Assembly: GCA_017635595.1 (NCBI GenBank)
Contig: JAGBLF010000004.1
Span: 33,792-97,791, forward strand
Direction: 5' to 3'
DNA length: 64,000 bases
Source of the DNA: Alphaproteobacteria bacterium
GTDB lineage: Bacteria; Pseudomonadota; Alphaproteobacteria; RF32; CAG-239
Every line of letters starts with the position of its first letter. The stretch's first letter is position 1. The translations under genes were made by a program, and so were the position numbers. The notes under the pieces are model-generated. The model searched no databases and was not told the origin of the DNA. It saw only the letters and a program-made list of their open reading frames with translations. Positions 1 through 9,827 of this stretch are shown here, piece by piece.

Positions 1-681
1 TACCGAATAAATCGAGTGTTCAAGCATCAAAACTTTATCGGCAACCGCGATTGCGATTGCACCGCCGGAACCGCCTTCACCGATAACCGTGGCAATAATA
101 GGTGTTTTGATGCGTAAACATTTTTCAATAGATGAGGCGATGGCTTCGGCCTGACCGCGAGCTTCGGCATCAATGCCCGGATATGCACCGGCCGTATCAA
201 CAAAGGTTAATACAGGTAATTTGAATTTTTCGGCCATATCCATCAGGCGTTGTGCCTTACGATAGCCTTCCGGTTTAGCCATCCCGAAATTGTATTTAAT
301 CCGTGAATCTAAATCCTTACCTTTTTCCTGACCGATAACAACAACCGGAATGTCTTCAAAAATACCGATACCACCGACAATAGCAGCATCTTCGCCGAAA
401 CAACGATCACCGCACAAAAGTGTAAAATCACTGATTAAGGCCTTGATATAATCCAAACAATGCGGACGTGCCGGATGGCGGGCAATTTGTGCTTTTTGCC
501 AAGGCGATAAATGACGATAAACCTGCTCTAATTGCTTATTTAAGTGCTTTTCAAGTTTTTTGATTTCTTTGCTGATATCTAAATCTTTGTTGTCGGTTAA
601 AGATTTCAGGTGCTCGATTTTTTCTTCAAATTCGATAATTGTTTTTTCAAAATCAAGAATAACGTTTTCGGTATCGGTCAT
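1..681 (-). CDS. accA: acetyl-CoA carboxylase carboxyltransferase subunit alpha, 5' part only
   Basis: AccA pairs with AccD to move the carboxyl group from carboxybiotin to acetyl-CoA, giving malonyl-CoA for fatty acid synthesis in the cytoplasm. The gene reads right to left and leaves the window at base 1, so only the first 227 codons are present (the family is usually about 315-320 residues). The start is the ATG at 681-679, preceded by a GAGG about 6 bases upstream. The N-terminal helical part ([17 protein letters not shown]) is followed by the crotonase-like core with [14 protein letters not shown], the [14 protein letters not shown] block, [14 protein letters not shown] and the glycine-rich IGEGGSGGA oxyanion segment. 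All are typical of AccA and none is disrupted. I checked this frame by reading the minus strand directly. Confidence 0.95.
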   Translation of the reverse strand, partial: MTDTENVILDFEKTIIEFEEKIEHLKSLTDNKDLDISKEIKKLEKHLNKQLEQVYRHLSPWQKAQIARHPARPHCLDYIKALISDFTLLCGDRCFGEDAAIVGGIGIFEDIPVVVIGQEKGKDLDSRIKYNFGMAKPEGYRKAQRLMDMAEKFKLPVLTFVDTAGAYPGIDAEARGQAEAIASSIEKCLRIKTPIIATVIGEGGSGGAIAIAVADKVLMLEHSIYSV

Positions 682-787
682 TTTTGCCTCATTAATATTT
701 TTTCCGGTGGCAGTGTAGCACATTTTTTTTAAATGTTTAGCTTTTTTTTTAAACTGTTAATCTTTGTTGATTTTTTTATAAAAAACT

Positions 788-815
788 TTGAAAATTGGGT
801 GAAAACGAATATAAT
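788..815 (+). promoter_or_regulatory. sigma-70-like promoter for the 858-2171 gene
   Basis: TTGAAA (788-793) and TATAAT (810-815) are separated by 16 bases, close to the housekeeping consensus. A start near 822 would give a leader of about 36 bases with AAGGA just before the ATG at 858. It lies in the spacer shared with accA, which runs the other way. Confidence 0.6.
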
Positions 816-857
816 ACCACATATTGATGTGTTTTAGCGTTGGCAAAGGATAATAAA

Positions 858-2171
858 ATGCTGGTATTTGCTTTTTTTGCGGCCGTTTTTTCTTCCGTCA
901 GTTGGCTGATTTATGCCGTTATGTTTGTTAACACAAAATTGCTGGAAGAAAATTTGTGGGAACAAAGCTCTCAAGATATGCTTTTGTTTTTGGCTGTTAT
1001 CTTTTTACCCGTGTTGGTTATTTGGTCGGTTTTCGGTTATGTAAACCAATTCTTGGTTAATCGCGGTATGAGCCGTAAGCAAAACGAGTTGCTGAAACAA
1101 TTGCAAAAAAATCAGGATTATACCGATTTGGTCGTGCGTGTTATGCTTGATGCCGAACATGAAATTAAAGACGGTTTTGTCTTAAATAAATTCGACGTCT
1201 TCATCAACGATATGAATGAGGCTTTGGGCGAGGTCATTCAACGTTGCAATATTGCTTCATCGGCTCAGCTTGACCAACTTTGGCAGCGTGTTCGCCGCGG
1301 TGAAAAATGGGCTTTGGGTAAGGCTGTACTGGAAGCCAGTAAAAATCAGAGCACTTTTGATGCATGGGTACGTGAAAAAGTCGGCCGTGATAAAGTTTTC
1401 CGCGGATCACTTTTGGAATTTTGCTCGCGATATCAAAATCTGATGCAGCTTTTGGAAAAACATGACCGGGATCGTGTTTTTCTGAGTATGATTGAAACCG
1501 GTGTTTTCGGCAAGGTATATTCGGTTATTGCACCGCTCAGCGAGCGCTCGGATGATTTGAAAATCGAAGTAAAAGAAAAAATTATGCCGCATACCGCAAA
1601 AACGCAGGACTACACTTCGGTATTGAAAATTGCCACAATAGAAGAACCGAAAGCTGATGAAACAATCGTCAATGTCGATAAAGATGATGACGATGAAGAA
1701 GAATATATCGCTCCGAAGCAATCGTTTTTTTCGCGCATTAATCCGTTTCGTCGTAAAAATAATACCGATGAAATCGATGAAGACGAGCAAGATCCTTTTT
1801 TTCAAGCATTGCAGAACAGTTTTCAGGATAACGGCAGACCTCTTGCCGAGGAGAATAATGCCCCGTTCAGTGGGTTATCTACGGCAGCTCCGGAAAAAAG
1901 TGAGCCTTCGTTCGGCGCGTCTGTCGTTGCCGAACCGAGTTTATCCTCCGGTCCGACTTTCGGCAGCGTTGAAGATACGCTGGCAAATTTACGCAGCCGG
2001 CAATCAACAGCCGAACCGGTTGTATCTGAATCGCGCCTGAAACAGGCGGTAGTAAAACCGGAAACCGCATCAACATTAAAAGTGGACAGAGTTTCCGAAA
2101 AAAAGGAAGATAATGAGGATTTAGTGTATCCTTTCGGTGGTTGGACAGATGAAAACAAATATAATAAATAA
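858..2171 (+). CDS. two-pass membrane protein with long acidic cytoplasmic tail, unknown function
   Basis: I do not recognise this 437-residue protein. Two hydrophobic segments near the N-terminus (about residues 2-25 and 39-60) are followed by a basic, helical soluble region. The second half has acidic low-complexity stretches (DKDDDDEEEY, EIDEDEQDP) and Ser/Pro/Glu-rich linkers, so it is probably disordered. The C-terminus ends in a short conserved-looking DLVYPFGGW. An in-frame TTG exists at 840, but the ATG at 858 has AAGGA at good spacing and a matching promoter upstream, so I prefer 858. It overlaps the signal-peptide coding part of yejA by 23 bases, so it is likely cotranscribed with the peptide importer, though this alone does not give it a role. 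Confidence 0.75.
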   Translation: MLVFAFFAAVFSSVSWLIYAVMFVNTKLLEENLWEQSSQDMLLFLAVIFLPVLVIWSVFGYVNQFLVNRGMSRKQNELLKQLQKNQDYTDLVVRVMLDAEHEIKDGFVLNKFDVFINDMNEALGEVIQRCNIASSAQLDQLWQRVRRGEKWALGKAVLEASKNQSTFDAWVREKVGRDKVFRGSLLEFCSRYQNLMQLLEKHDRDRVFLSMIETGVFGKVYSVIAPLSERSDDLKIEVKEKIMPHTAKTQDYTSVLKIATIEEPKADETIVNVDKDDDDEEEYIAPKQSFFSRINPFRRKNNTDEIDEDEQDPFFQALQNSFQDNGRPLAEENNAPFSGLSTAAPEKSEPSFGASVVAEPSLSSGPTFGSVEDTLANLRSRQSTAEPVVSESRLKQAVVKPETASTLKVDRVSEKKEDNEDLVYPFGGWTDENKYNK

Positions 2172-3948
2172 TTTGTTCTGTCTGCTGCTGTGTGGTTTTA
2201 TAGGCACGGCTAACGCCAAAGTTTCCGATAAAATCGCTTTGTACGGCGAATCGAAATATACCAGTGGTTTTAAGGCTTTTGATTATGTCAATCCGGATGC
2301 ACCGCAAGGCGGTAAAATCGTTCTTCCGGCCTATGGAACATTTGATAATTTCAATCCGTATATTTTCAAAGGTGTTGCCGCAACATTTGTTGCGCCGCTG
2401 AGTTTTGAAACGCTCGGAACGTCACCGGTTGATGATCCGTTTACGGTTTATCCGCTTTTGGCTGAAAAATTTGACTTGCCCGAAGATAAGTCGTATATCG
2501 GCTTTATCCTAAATAGAAACGCTCGTTTTTCTGACGGATCGCCGGTAACGGCCGATGATGTAGTGTTTAGTTTTAATGCCATTATCGAAAAGGGTTCTCC
2601 GGTATACAGGATGTATTATGCCGATGTTGATCGGGTTGAAAAAATAAATGATTATGAAGTGCGTTTTTACGCTAAAGAAGGGACAAATAATAAAGAATTA
2701 CCTCTGATACTATCGCAATTTTCGGTTTTTTCGGCCAAGGACTGGCAAGGCAAAGACTTTGATAAACCGACATTGCAAGTACCTCTCGGCAGCGGACCTT
2801 ATATTGTCAAAGATTTTCAGGTTAATAAATATGTCGAATTGCATAAAAATACCGAATATTGGGGCAAAGATTTACCGGTAAGGCGCGGATTTAATAATTT
2901 TGATATTGTTCGTTATGACTATTATCAGGATACGACCGTAACCTTGCAGGCCCTTTTTTCCGGAGATATTGATGCCCGTGAGGAATATATCGCCAAAATC
3001 TGGATGACGGGTTATGATAATAATTTGATTAAATCTGGCAAAATCAAAAAAGAAAACATTGAACATAATGAGCCGGCAGTTTTGCAAAATTTTGCCTTTA
3101 ATATTCGCCGTGATAAATTTAAGGATTCCCGTGCACGTCAAGCTATCGGGTTGGCCTTTAATTTTGAATGGGCAAACGAAAAATTGTTTTATAACCAATA
3201 TAAGCGATTGTACAGCTATTTTACCAATACCGGTATGGAAGCAACCGGACTGCCGCAGGGAAAAGAAAAAGAAATTTTACGGCAATATACCGATATTTTG
3301 CCGGCAGATGTGTTTGAAAAGCCGTATACGCCGGTTGTTAACGAAGATATTTATAATTCACGTGAAAATCTTAAAAAAGCGGTGGCTTTGCTTAAATCGG
3401 CCGGTTATGATTTTAAAAACGGCAAAATGGTTAATTTAAAAACCGGCGAACCTTTGGAATTTGAAATTTTAAGCAATTCAGCGAATGGCGCAACTTTTAC
3501 CAAAGTTATGCTGCCGTTTATCGAAAATTTGCGTAAAATCGGTATAAAGGCTGTTTTCCGCAATTTAGAAGTTAATATTTTCAAAAACCGGTTGGATAAA
3601 TTTGACTTTGATATGGCAATTATCTCATACAGAATTTCGCAAATGCCGGGAAGTGAACTGCGAGACTTTTTTGGAAGTGAATCGGCCGATATTCCAGGAA
3701 GCAATAATATTATAGGTATTAAAAATCCGGCGGTTGATAAACTGATTAAAGGAATTGTCGCCGCTCAGGAAAAAGAAGATTATATGGCTTATGTTAAAGG
3801 TCTCGACAGAGTTCTTTTGCACGAATATTACATTATTCCGCAATGGTATTCAGCCGTTTCGCGGGTGGCATATTGGGATAAGTTCGGCCAACCGAAAACC
3901 GACATCAAAACCGGCTTTCAGCCGTTTATCTGGTGGAAAAAGGAGTAA
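2149..3948 (+). CDS. yejA: periplasmic peptide-binding protein, family 5 (YejA type)
   Basis: This is the solute-binding protein of an oligopeptide ABC importer. It captures peptides in the periplasm and hands them to the YejB/YejE permease. From the ATG at 2149 the product is 599 residues with a clear signal peptide ([19 protein letters not shown], cut near ANA-K). SBP family 5 marks follow: [22 protein letters not shown] near the start, [13 protein letters not shown], the [10 protein letters not shown] block and a C-terminal region ending FQPFIWWK. An in-frame GTG at 2137 would add four residues in front of the signal peptide and is less likely. The 5' end overlaps the preceding gene by 23 bases, and yejB starts 3 bases after the stop with AAGGAG across the junction. 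YejA is the best subfamily match because of its length and the yejB neighbour. Confidence 0.85.
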   Translation: MKTNIINNLFCLLLCGFIGTANAKVSDKIALYGESKYTSGFKAFDYVNPDAPQGGKIVLPAYGTFDNFNPYIFKGVAATFVAPLSFETLGTSPVDDPFTVYPLLAEKFDLPEDKSYIGFILNRNARFSDGSPVTADDVVFSFNAIIEKGSPVYRMYYADVDRVEKINDYEVRFYAKEGTNNKELPLILSQFSVFSAKDWQGKDFDKPTLQVPLGSGPYIVKDFQVNKYVELHKNTEYWGKDLPVRRGFNNFDIVRYDYYQDTTVTLQALFSGDIDAREEYIAKIWMTGYDNNLIKSGKIKKENIEHNEPAVLQNFAFNIRRDKFKDSRARQAIGLAFNFEWANEKLFYNQYKRLYSYFTNTGMEATGLPQGKEKEILRQYTDILPADVFEKPYTPVVNEDIYNSRENLKKAVALLKSAGYDFKNGKMVNLKTGEPLEFEILSNSANGATFTKVMLPFIENLRKIGIKAVFRNLEVNIFKNRLDKFDFDMAIISYRISQMPGSELRDFFGSESADIPGSNNIIGIKNPAVDKLIKGIVAAQEKEDYMAYVKGLDRVLLHEYYIIPQWYSAVSRVAYWDKFGQPKTDIKTGFQPFIWWKKE

Positions 3949-3950
3949 AA

Positions 3951-5024
3951 ATGCGCCAATATATTTTAAAAAGACTACTGCTTATTCCTTTGACACTGTG
4001 GGGTATTATTACGGTCAATTTTGTCATTATCCAACTGGCACCGGGCGGACCTGTCGATTATGTTTTGGCGCAATATCGGGGAATGAATACCGATGCTAAA
4101 TCGCAATTTACGGCAACATCGGAAGTAAAGACGGAATCTTCATCCTCTAAATATATCGGAGCGCAAGGTGTGCCTGAAGATTTGATTAAGGCGTTGGAGC
4201 AACAGTTCGGATTTGATAAACCGTGGTACTACCGCTACGGAAAAATGTTAAAAGATTACGTATGCTTTGATTTCGGCAAAAGTTATTACCGTGATAAAAC
4301 CATTATCGAATTAATAAAAGAACGCCTACCGGTGTCGATTTCGCTTGGCTTGTGGTCAACACTGATTATTTATCTGATTGCTATACCGCTTGGTATAAAA
4401 AAAGCACAATATGACGGAAGCAGGTTTGATACGCTTACTTCGTTTATGGTGGTTGTCGGTTCGGCGTTACCGGTTTTCTTGTTAGCAGTATTCTTCATTG
4501 TCTTTTTTGCCGGCGGTATCTATTGGCAGTGGTTTCCTTTGCGCGGGCTTGTATCGGATAACTGGACATCTTTGAGCCTTTTTGCAAAAATAACAGATTA
4601 TTTTTGGCATATTACCTTGCCGGTGATAACAATGGTTATCGGTGGCTTTGCCGGCTTGACAATGCTGACTAAAAATTCTTTTCTGGATGAAATTAATAAA
4701 CAATACGTTTTAACGGCGCGCGCTAAGGGTGTGCCGGAAAATAAAATACTGTACGGCCATATTTTCCGCAATGCCATGCTGATTATTATTGCCGGATTTC
4801 CTTCACTTTTAATCAAAATGCTGTTTACCGGCTCACTGTTAATCGAAGTTATTTTTTCGCTCAACGGTATCGGTTTGCTTGGCTATGAGGCCATTACTAC
4901 CCGTGACTATCCGGTTGTGTTCGGCACTCTGTACATTTTCGCTTTATTGGGCCTGGTTCTGAAACTGATTAGCGATTTAACTTATTGTATTGTTGATCCG
5001 CGTATCAACTTCGAAAAGAATTAA
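3951..5024 (+). CDS. yejB: peptide ABC transporter permease (YejB type)
   Basis: This inner-membrane permease of the DppB/OppB family forms one half of the channel of the YejABEF-type peptide importer. The 357 residues start at the ATG at 3951 with AAGGAG 6 bases upstream; an earlier in-frame start at 3933 lies inside yejA. It shows the OppB-type N-terminal helix ([19 protein letters not shown]) with PGGPVDY after it, several membrane helices, and the cytoplasmic coupling loop with [22 protein letters not shown], whose EAA-like motif docks the ATPase. Length matches the family. The next genes should be yejE (second permease) and yejF (double ATPase). Neither is here: a tandem-repeat region follows at once and then an unrelated gene on the opposite strand. 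Confidence 0.88.
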   Translation: MRQYILKRLLLIPLTLWGIITVNFVIIQLAPGGPVDYVLAQYRGMNTDAKSQFTATSEVKTESSSSKYIGAQGVPEDLIKALEQQFGFDKPWYYRYGKMLKDYVCFDFGKSYYRDKTIIELIKERLPVSISLGLWSTLIIYLIAIPLGIKKAQYDGSRFDTLTSFMVVVGSALPVFLLAVFFIVFFAGGIYWQWFPLRGLVSDNWTSLSLFAKITDYFWHITLPVITMVIGGFAGLTMLTKNSFLDEINKQYVLTARAKGVPENKILYGHIFRNAMLIIIAGFPSLLIKMLFTGSLLIEVIFSLNGIGLLGYEAITTRDYPVVFGTLYIFALLGLVLKLISDLTYCIVDPRINFEKN

Positions 5025-5063
5025 AACTCGTCTGACGGGGAACTGCTTGTTACTTTTCTCCTC

Positions 5064-5304
5064 GTGTACCCGTTATGTACACGTCGTCGAAAAATAACGG
5101 CGCATTTCCCGCGTCAGCCGAGTTTTCCCCATAAGCCGTGCCTGCTGTGGTAATTTTCCTTGTGTACGTTTGTTGTACACGTCGTCGAAAAATAACGGCG
5201 CATTTCCCGCGTCAGCCGAGTTTTCCCCATAAGCCGTACCTGCTGTGGTAATTTTCCTTGTGTACGTTTGTTGTACACGTCGTCGAAAAATAACGGCGCA
5301 TTTC
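5064..5304. repeat. 98-bp tandem repeat, about 2.5 copies, with internal GTGTAC/GTACAC inverted repeats
   Basis: The 330-base gene-free stretch between yejB and the ELM1 gene is filled by this repeat. Copies start at 5064, 5162 and 5260 (period exactly 98). The second copy is nearly identical to the third up to 5304, where the third stops abruptly. Each copy opens with GTGTAC-N7-GTACAC, able to form a small hairpin, and contains GTCGTCGAAAAATAACGGCG and CCGCGTCAGCCGAGTTTTCC. It is richer in GC than the surrounding genes. The region after 5304 carries CTTGCGCCAAAGGCGCGAG, another short palindrome. I see no credible gene in it. It resembles intergenic palindromic repeats of alphaproteobacteria in style only; I cannot name a family. 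Confidence 0.85.
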
Positions 5305-5354
5305 TTTTAAGAAAAGTCATTCTTGCGCCAAAGGCGCGAGGATCTCGGCTGATT

Positions 5355-6326
5355 CTATAATTTTTCGATTAATTCGGCAATTTCTTTGGCGGCGTTAAGA
5401 CTGTTTCGCGGTTTGAAAGTTGCAGCATTTTCATCATCAATTAATGTGGCGCATTTACTGTCACATAAAGACCGCACGAATCTTAAGTGTTTGGGTGTCA
5501 GCCAATTTTTACCGATAAACAAATAAATCGGTTTACCGGTGCCGGTGGCTTCGCAGCACATCGAAACGGAATCGCCGGTAACTATAATATTGTCGGCACA
5601 AGCTAGAAAGCCGCTGTACGGATTTTGTTGTGTATCACCCCATAAAAAAGTGTATTGCGGAATATTTTTGATGGCATTCATTATGATTTTTTCCGGTCCG
5701 GCCCCTGTGCGGCGCGAGGTTGTGATTAAAATCGATCCGCCGGTTTTCTCCTTAAATTTTTTGATGGCTTCTCCTAAATCTGTTGCATTTTCGTCGGAAA
5801 AAGGTTTGCCTTTAATGGCTCCGCCGACAATTACGGCCGTTAACGGTTTCGGCAAATGGGCAAATTTTTGCTCCCATTCTTCTTTGGCCGCCTTAAGATA
5901 CTCCGGCGTGATACGGTGCGGACAGCCAACAATATAGTGAACGCTCGGGGTACATTTTTTATTTTTATCGTGTTCCGGCACAACAATTAATGAAAAATCG
6001 TTAATGCCGGTGTTGCCTGGGTGCATGAGCTGAATAAGCTTTGTTTGCGGCGATAATTTTTTAATATACCGGGCAACCGGTACCGTGCGACGGCTTATTG
6101 ACATAACATAATCCGGAAACGGTGCTTTAATTTCGGTTTTACTTTCGGCGGTTAACCCCAAAAGACTGCGGCCGCGCAGCCAGTTCGGCAACGAAGCTGT
6201 TTTTGTGTATACAATTTTCTTTTCGATAATGGTTATTTTTTCGCCGTTGAGGGCTGCAATCACACCTAAAGCCTGACCGACACTGCCACGTCTGTCATCC
6301 ATTAAAACCCAAAGTGTTTTTTTCAT
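5355..6326 (-). CDS. ELM1-family (DUF1022) protein, GT-B glycosyltransferase-like fold
   Basis: The product (323 residues) matches the ELM1/DUF1022 family, named after the plant mitochondrial fission factor ELM1 and common in alphaproteobacteria. The bacterial role is not settled; the fold suggests a nucleotide-sugar-binding glycosyltransferase-like enzyme acting at the envelope. Visible marks are the N-terminal VLMDDRRGSVGQALGVIAAL, the LIQLMHPG block, VIVGGAIKGKPF, ILITTSRRTG, and the C-terminal NIIVTGDSVSMCCEATGTGKPIY, where the GDS...EA..GKP pattern resembles a sugar-nucleotide site. The ATG at 6326 is the only sensible start. It stands alone on the minus strand between the repeat region and small plus-strand genes. 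Confidence 0.8.
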   Translation of the reverse strand: MKKTLWVLMDDRRGSVGQALGVIAALNGEKITIIEKKIVYTKTASLPNWLRGRSLLGLTAESKTEIKAPFPDYVMSISRRTVPVARYIKKLSPQTKLIQLMHPGNTGINDFSLIVVPEHDKNKKCTPSVHYIVGCPHRITPEYLKAAKEEWEQKFAHLPKPLTAVIVGGAIKGKPFSDENATDLGEAIKKFKEKTGGSILITTSRRTGAGPEKIIMNAIKNIPQYTFLWGDTQQNPYSGFLACADNIIVTGDSVSMCCEATGTGKPIYLFIGKNWLTPKHLRFVRSLCDSKCATLIDDENAATFKPRNSLNAAKEIAELIEKL

Positions 6327-6414
6327 ATCAAACTCCGCAATTTAATTTTGCTTTTTGCTTAATATATGTTATATGCAAAATATGGCAAGCAAAATTTAAT
6401 AAGGAGATGTAAAG

Positions 6415-6780
6415 ATGCTGAAATTTGTAATGTTATTGGTATCAATGCTGTTCATAATGCCTTGTGATACGCAGGCTTATGATAATCAGATAAAAGATAA
6501 TCCAGTTGTGAAGACTATGCGCGGCTCGCTTCGCAATTCGGGGGATGATAAAATAGCGCGCAATCTGTTGGTTGTTAAGGAGGTGGCTGATTTTAAAATT
6601 GGTGATGAAAAATATGCCAAAAACTTTGAAACTGTTGAAAATACGCGGGCGTTTGATCGTAAAATGGAAAAAATAATGGAAAAGCTCAGCAACAATAAAA
6701 GACGTAATATGAAAAATGACGAAGTTGTCAAAATTTTAAACGAAGCCGGTGAGAAGATTTATAATCTTTTGGGCAATTAA
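6415..6780 (+). CDS. small exported protein, unknown function
   Basis: I do not recognise this 121-residue protein. It begins with a signal peptide (MLKFVMLLVSMLFIMPCDTQ, likely cut after QAYD or nearby). The mature part is short, charged and mostly helical, rich in Lys, Asn and Asp, without cysteines. A strong AAGGAG lies 8 bases before the ATG. The next gene is also a small exported protein in the same direction 70 bases on, so the two may work in the envelope. Confidence 0.6.
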   Translation: MLKFVMLLVSMLFIMPCDTQAYDNQIKDNPVVKTMRGSLRNSGDDKIARNLLVVKEVADFKIGDEKYAKNFETVENTRAFDRKMEKIMEKLSNNKRRNMKNDEVVKILNEAGEKIYNLLGN

Positions 6781-6850
6781 GAATTGTTTAATATCTTTCA
6801 TCTATAATCCGTAGCTATAGTATATGGCTCTATGGCTATAAAGAGAGGTT

Positions 6851-7201
6851 ATGATGAAAAAACTTGCATTTATCGTGTTGCTTTCGGTGTTATGTTCTTG
6901 CCGTGCCCGGACCGTTAATCAGCCGGTTCCTGCCGCAACTTATGACGAAACCGGTTACACAGCCGAATATACCATACCGGAAGAAGATTTATACCGCTAT
7001 AATATTTCTGTTAAAGCTATGGGTGAAGATTATGTGGTTTACGAGTATTCCGATGTGCGGGTAGATAAGGTTGCCACTTTGGCCTCGGCATATTGTTTTG
7101 AAACAAATCCGGGGAAAAAAGCTTATTTACGCGATATATACTTACATAAAAATCATAAAAGAAGAGCCACATTCGACTGTGTTGACCTTGCAACAGAGTA
7201 A
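6851..7201 (+). CDS. small probable lipoprotein
   Basis: The 116-residue product starts MMKKLAFIVLLSVLCSCRAR, a short lipoprotein-type signal with cysteines at the expected cleavage site, so it is probably lipidated and membrane-anchored. Either of two adjacent ATGs (6851 or 6854) could be used, with GAGAGG just upstream. The mature part has about 95 residues, with YRYNISVKAMG and two further cysteines (YCFETNP and FDCVDL) that could form a disulfide. No family is recognised. It lies 31 bases ahead of the co-chaperone gene. Confidence 0.6.
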   Translation: MMKKLAFIVLLSVLCSCRARTVNQPVPAATYDETGYTAEYTIPEEDLYRYNISVKAMGEDYVVYEYSDVRVDKVATLASAYCFETNPGKKAYLRDIYLHKNHKRRATFDCVDLATE

Positions 7202-7238
7202 TTTTGTCCCTATATCTATATTTAGGGAGTGAATGATT

Positions 7239-8162
7239 ATGGTAAAGGATTTATACCAGATTTTAGGCGTTAGCAAAACAGCAACGGAAACAGAGATTAA
7301 ATCTGCATACCGTAAGCTTGCGCGAAAATATCATCCGGATTTAAACAAAGATGATAAAAATGCTGCTGAAAAATTTAAGGAAATATCAAATGCTTATGAT
7401 ATCATAGGCAATGCCGAAAAACGCAAAAAATACGATAATAACGAAATAGATGCCGATGGTAAACCGACAGGGTTCGGTGCCGGCTTCGGCGGTGCCGGCG
7501 GTTCTTACGGTTATGGTGGAGGTAATCCGTTCGGTTCGGGTTTCGGCGGTGCACAAGGTTTTGATTTTTCATCCATTTTTGGTGAAGATATCTTTTCTCA
7601 ATTTACCTCGGCGGGCCAAACAAGAAGTTCTCGTTCTTCTCGCACTGCAATGAAGGGACGTGATATTTCCTTTAATATGAGAGTTGACTTTTTGGATGCT
7701 GCGCGCGGTGTTGAAAAACAGGTAAATTTGGGTGGTAAAAATGTTAATGTTAAGGTGCCGGCCGGCACGCAAAGCGGTCAGACACTCCGTTTAAAAGGTA
7801 TGGGAGATATCAGTCTGAACGGCGGTGAAAACGGTGATGCTTTAATCACTGTAACCGTCGCGGAACATCCGTATTTTAAGGCAGACGGGTTGAATATTTT
7901 ATTAGATTTGCCGATTTCGGTCGTAGAAGCGATAAAAGGTGCTAAAATAACGGTACCGACTATTAACGGCAAGGTTGCCATAACGGTTCCGCCGTTTTCA
8001 TCCAGCGGTGAAAAATTGCGCTTAAAAGGTCAGGGAATCAAATCGCGTTCGAAACAAGGCGATCAATTAGTTAATTTGCAGATTGTTATGCCAAAAGGCG
8101 GGGATGCAGCCTTAACGGCCGTTGCCGACCAAATGAAAAATTACGCTGTCAGGAGTTTTTGA
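7239..8162 (+). CDS. cbpA: J-domain co-chaperone, CbpA/type II DnaJ
   Basis: This is a co-chaperone that delivers substrates to DnaK and stimulates its ATPase. It is 307 residues from the ATG at 7239 (AGGGAG 9 bases upstream; the ATG at 7233 is only 3 bases from it). It has an N-terminal J domain with the HPD signature (KYHPDLN), then a glycine/phenylalanine-rich stretch (about residues 75-120, repeated GFGG/GYGGG). The two-lobed C-terminal substrate domain follows without the CxxCxGxG zinc repeats, which separates it from DnaJ proper. The C-lobe marks [19 protein letters not shown] and [19 protein letters not shown] are present. Its stop overlaps the next gene's ATG (TGATG), so the two are translationally coupled. 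Confidence 0.85.
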   Translation: MVKDLYQILGVSKTATETEIKSAYRKLARKYHPDLNKDDKNAAEKFKEISNAYDIIGNAEKRKKYDNNEIDADGKPTGFGAGFGGAGGSYGYGGGNPFGSGFGGAQGFDFSSIFGEDIFSQFTSAGQTRSSRSSRTAMKGRDISFNMRVDFLDAARGVEKQVNLGGKNVNVKVPAGTQSGQTLRLKGMGDISLNGGENGDALITVTVAEHPYFKADGLNILLDLPISVVEAIKGAKITVPTINGKVAITVPPFSSSGEKLRLKGQGIKSRSKQGDQLVNLQIVMPKGGDAALTAVADQMKNYAVRSF

Positions 8163-8725
8163 TGCTTTTGGAAACGCTTAAAGAATTTGACTGGATGAAT
8201 GAACCGCAACGTGTACGTTTTGATGATGACGGTATGCATGTCGTTTCAAAATATCGTACCGATTTTTGGGCTTGCGCACGCTATGATTTCAGAAAAGACG
8301 ATGGACACTTTTTTTTCAGTTATGTTTTAGGTGATTTCTGTTGTGATTTGGATTGGATATTTAATAAACCTGAATCGTTTGATCAATGCGGAATTATGGT
8401 GCGTGTCGATGTTAATAACTGGTTTAAGGCCTCAATTATGTATGAAAGAGATGATGCACCGATGTTGGCAACTTGTCTGACTAATGATGGTTATTCCGAT
8501 TTAGCAACCATTCCGTTGCCGCAAGGCACCAAGCATGTCTGGTATCGTCTTAAAAAGCGCAAAGGCTGTTATATCGCCAGCTATTCTTTAGACGGCGAAG
8601 AATATATGCAGTTACGCAAATTTTACTTAATTCACGATGCAGATGATGTTAAAGCAGGTGCGTATATTTGTTCGCCGCAACGCGAGGATTTTGAGGCGGT
8701 TTTGGGTGGATTACAAATGTCTTAA
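8162..8725 (+). CDS. DUF1349 family protein (concanavalin-like fold)
   Basis: The 187-residue cytoplasmic protein matches DUF1349, a beta-sandwich family related to concanavalin-type lectins and sometimes labelled 'regulation of enolase 1'. Its function is unknown. Family marks are the tryptophan-rich start (KEFDWMNEP), TDFWACARY, DQCGIMVRVDVNNWFKASI, VWYRLKKRKGCYIASYSLDG and the C-terminal AGAYICSPQ. The start is the ATG at 8162, coupled to the cbpA stop, with AGGAG 6 bases upstream inside cbpA; the TTG at 8159 is unnecessary. A strong terminator follows. Confidence 0.75.
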   Translation: MLLETLKEFDWMNEPQRVRFDDDGMHVVSKYRTDFWACARYDFRKDDGHFFFSYVLGDFCCDLDWIFNKPESFDQCGIMVRVDVNNWFKASIMYERDDAPMLATCLTNDGYSDLATIPLPQGTKHVWYRLKKRKGCYIASYSLDGEEYMQLRKFYLIHDADDVKAGAYICSPQREDFEAVLGGLQMS

Positions 8726-8741
8726 CTTTTTACTGAAAAAC

Positions 8742-8773
8742 AAAAAAATCCTCACTGCAAGTGAGGATTTTTT
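8742..8773. terminator. bidirectional intrinsic terminator
   Basis: Near-perfect hairpin TCCTCACT-GCA-AGTGAGGA flanked by A-runs on one side and T-runs on the other, between the convergent DUF1349 and parvulin genes; it can serve both strands. Confidence 0.85.
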
Positions 8774-8791
8774 CACCGGATAAGCCGATTA

Positions 8792-9661
8792 TTATTTCGC
8801 TTCGGCCGGTTTAGCTTCAACAGCTTCTTTTTTGGAAGCTTCGATTTTTTTACCGTTTAGGTCAAATTTTTCAATTTGAGCGTTTTGTGTTAAACCGGTA
8901 ACAATTTGTTCAACAGCCTTACGAGCCAAGTTACCTTTGATTTGTTCTTCTAAGGCTTCAAGCGGCAACGGCTGCGAATCGCGAATATCTTCAACAAAAA
9001 TAACGTGATAGCCGAATTCCGTTTTAACCGGTTCTTTTGAATAGGTATTTTTTTCCATGGCAAAAGCAGCTTTTGAAAAATCAGGAACCATCATTTCTTC
9101 TGTAAAGAAGCCGAGTTCCGGCTGATCATCGGAATATTTTTGAGCCAATTCATCAAAATTTGCTTCTTTGCTGTCTAATTTAGCAATAATTTCTTTAGCT
9201 AAATCTTCGGTTTGTACCAAAATGTGTTTAGCTTTTACTTCTTTGCTGCTTTTGAAACCGGCAACATATTCATCGTAAGCTTTTTTAATTTCGGCCGGTG
9301 TAATTTTAGCGTTGATTTGCTGATCAAGATAAACTTGACGAGCAATTTCATCTTGTACGGCAGCTAATTGCTTTTGATATTCAGGAGTGGCCTGAATGTT
9401 AGCTTTTGTGGCAGCCTGTAATGCTAATTTGGCATTTACCATAATATCAAGAGCATAGTTATAAAAATCTTCAAATTTAGCATTTGCTCTGAATTGCGGA
9501 TTTTGATCATAAGCTTCTTTAACTTCGGCTACCGTGATTTGTTCACCGTTAACAATTGCGGCGATGCCGTTGTTTCTTTCGGCGTATACTTTGTAGGTGA
9601 AAGCGCCGGCAATCAAGACAACCAAAGCGGCTGATGTTGCGAAAATATATTTCTTTTGCAT
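8792..9661 (-). CDS. parvulin-type peptidyl-prolyl isomerase (PpiC/SurA-like), membrane-anchored
   Basis: This is a periplasmic folding factor that isomerises prolyl peptide bonds in exported proteins. The 289 residues begin with an uncleaved or cleavable signal/anchor helix (KYIFATSAALVVLIAGAFTY). A SurA-N-like helical region follows (VNGEQITVAEVKEAYDQNP), and then a parvulin domain at about residues 140-235. The parvulin marks KAKHILVQTED, NFDELAQKYSDD, GELGFF-like ELGFFTEEMMVPDF, and EFGYHVIFVED are all readable. The C-terminus is Lys/Ala/Glu-rich. It is monocistronic, with its own terminator, and diverges from secA. It may help outer-membrane and secreted proteins fold, but that is inference. 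Confidence 0.85.
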   Translation of the reverse strand: MQKKYIFATSAALVVLIAGAFTYKVYAERNNGIAAIVNGEQITVAEVKEAYDQNPQFRANAKFEDFYNYALDIMVNAKLALQAATKANIQATPEYQKQLAAVQDEIARQVYLDQQINAKITPAEIKKAYDEYVAGFKSSKEVKAKHILVQTEDLAKEIIAKLDSKEANFDELAQKYSDDQPELGFFTEEMMVPDFSKAAFAMEKNTYSKEPVKTEFGYHVIFVEDIRDSQPLPLEALEEQIKGNLARKAVEQIVTGLTQNAQIEKFDLNGKKIEASKKEAVEAKPAEAK

Positions 9662-9827
9662 TTAAATTCCTCCATAAAACAATCGACCTCATAATATATG
9701 CATATTTTTAAATTTCAATTAAAATTCAAATATTTTTTATAATAAGTTTATAACTTTTGCGCATATATTGACTTTATTGTTTATTCAAACTAAGTATAAG
9801 GTGACGTAATTTATATAGGAAACAATA

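Noticed and set aside
5064..5304. Possible CRISPR array
   Set aside because: The 98-bp units abut each other with no variable spacers, and no cas genes are nearby; it is a plain tandem repeat.
5114..5320. 68-residue frame on the minus strand in the repeat region
   Set aside because: It merely translates the tandem repeat (internally repeated peptide) and has no ribosome binding site or family.
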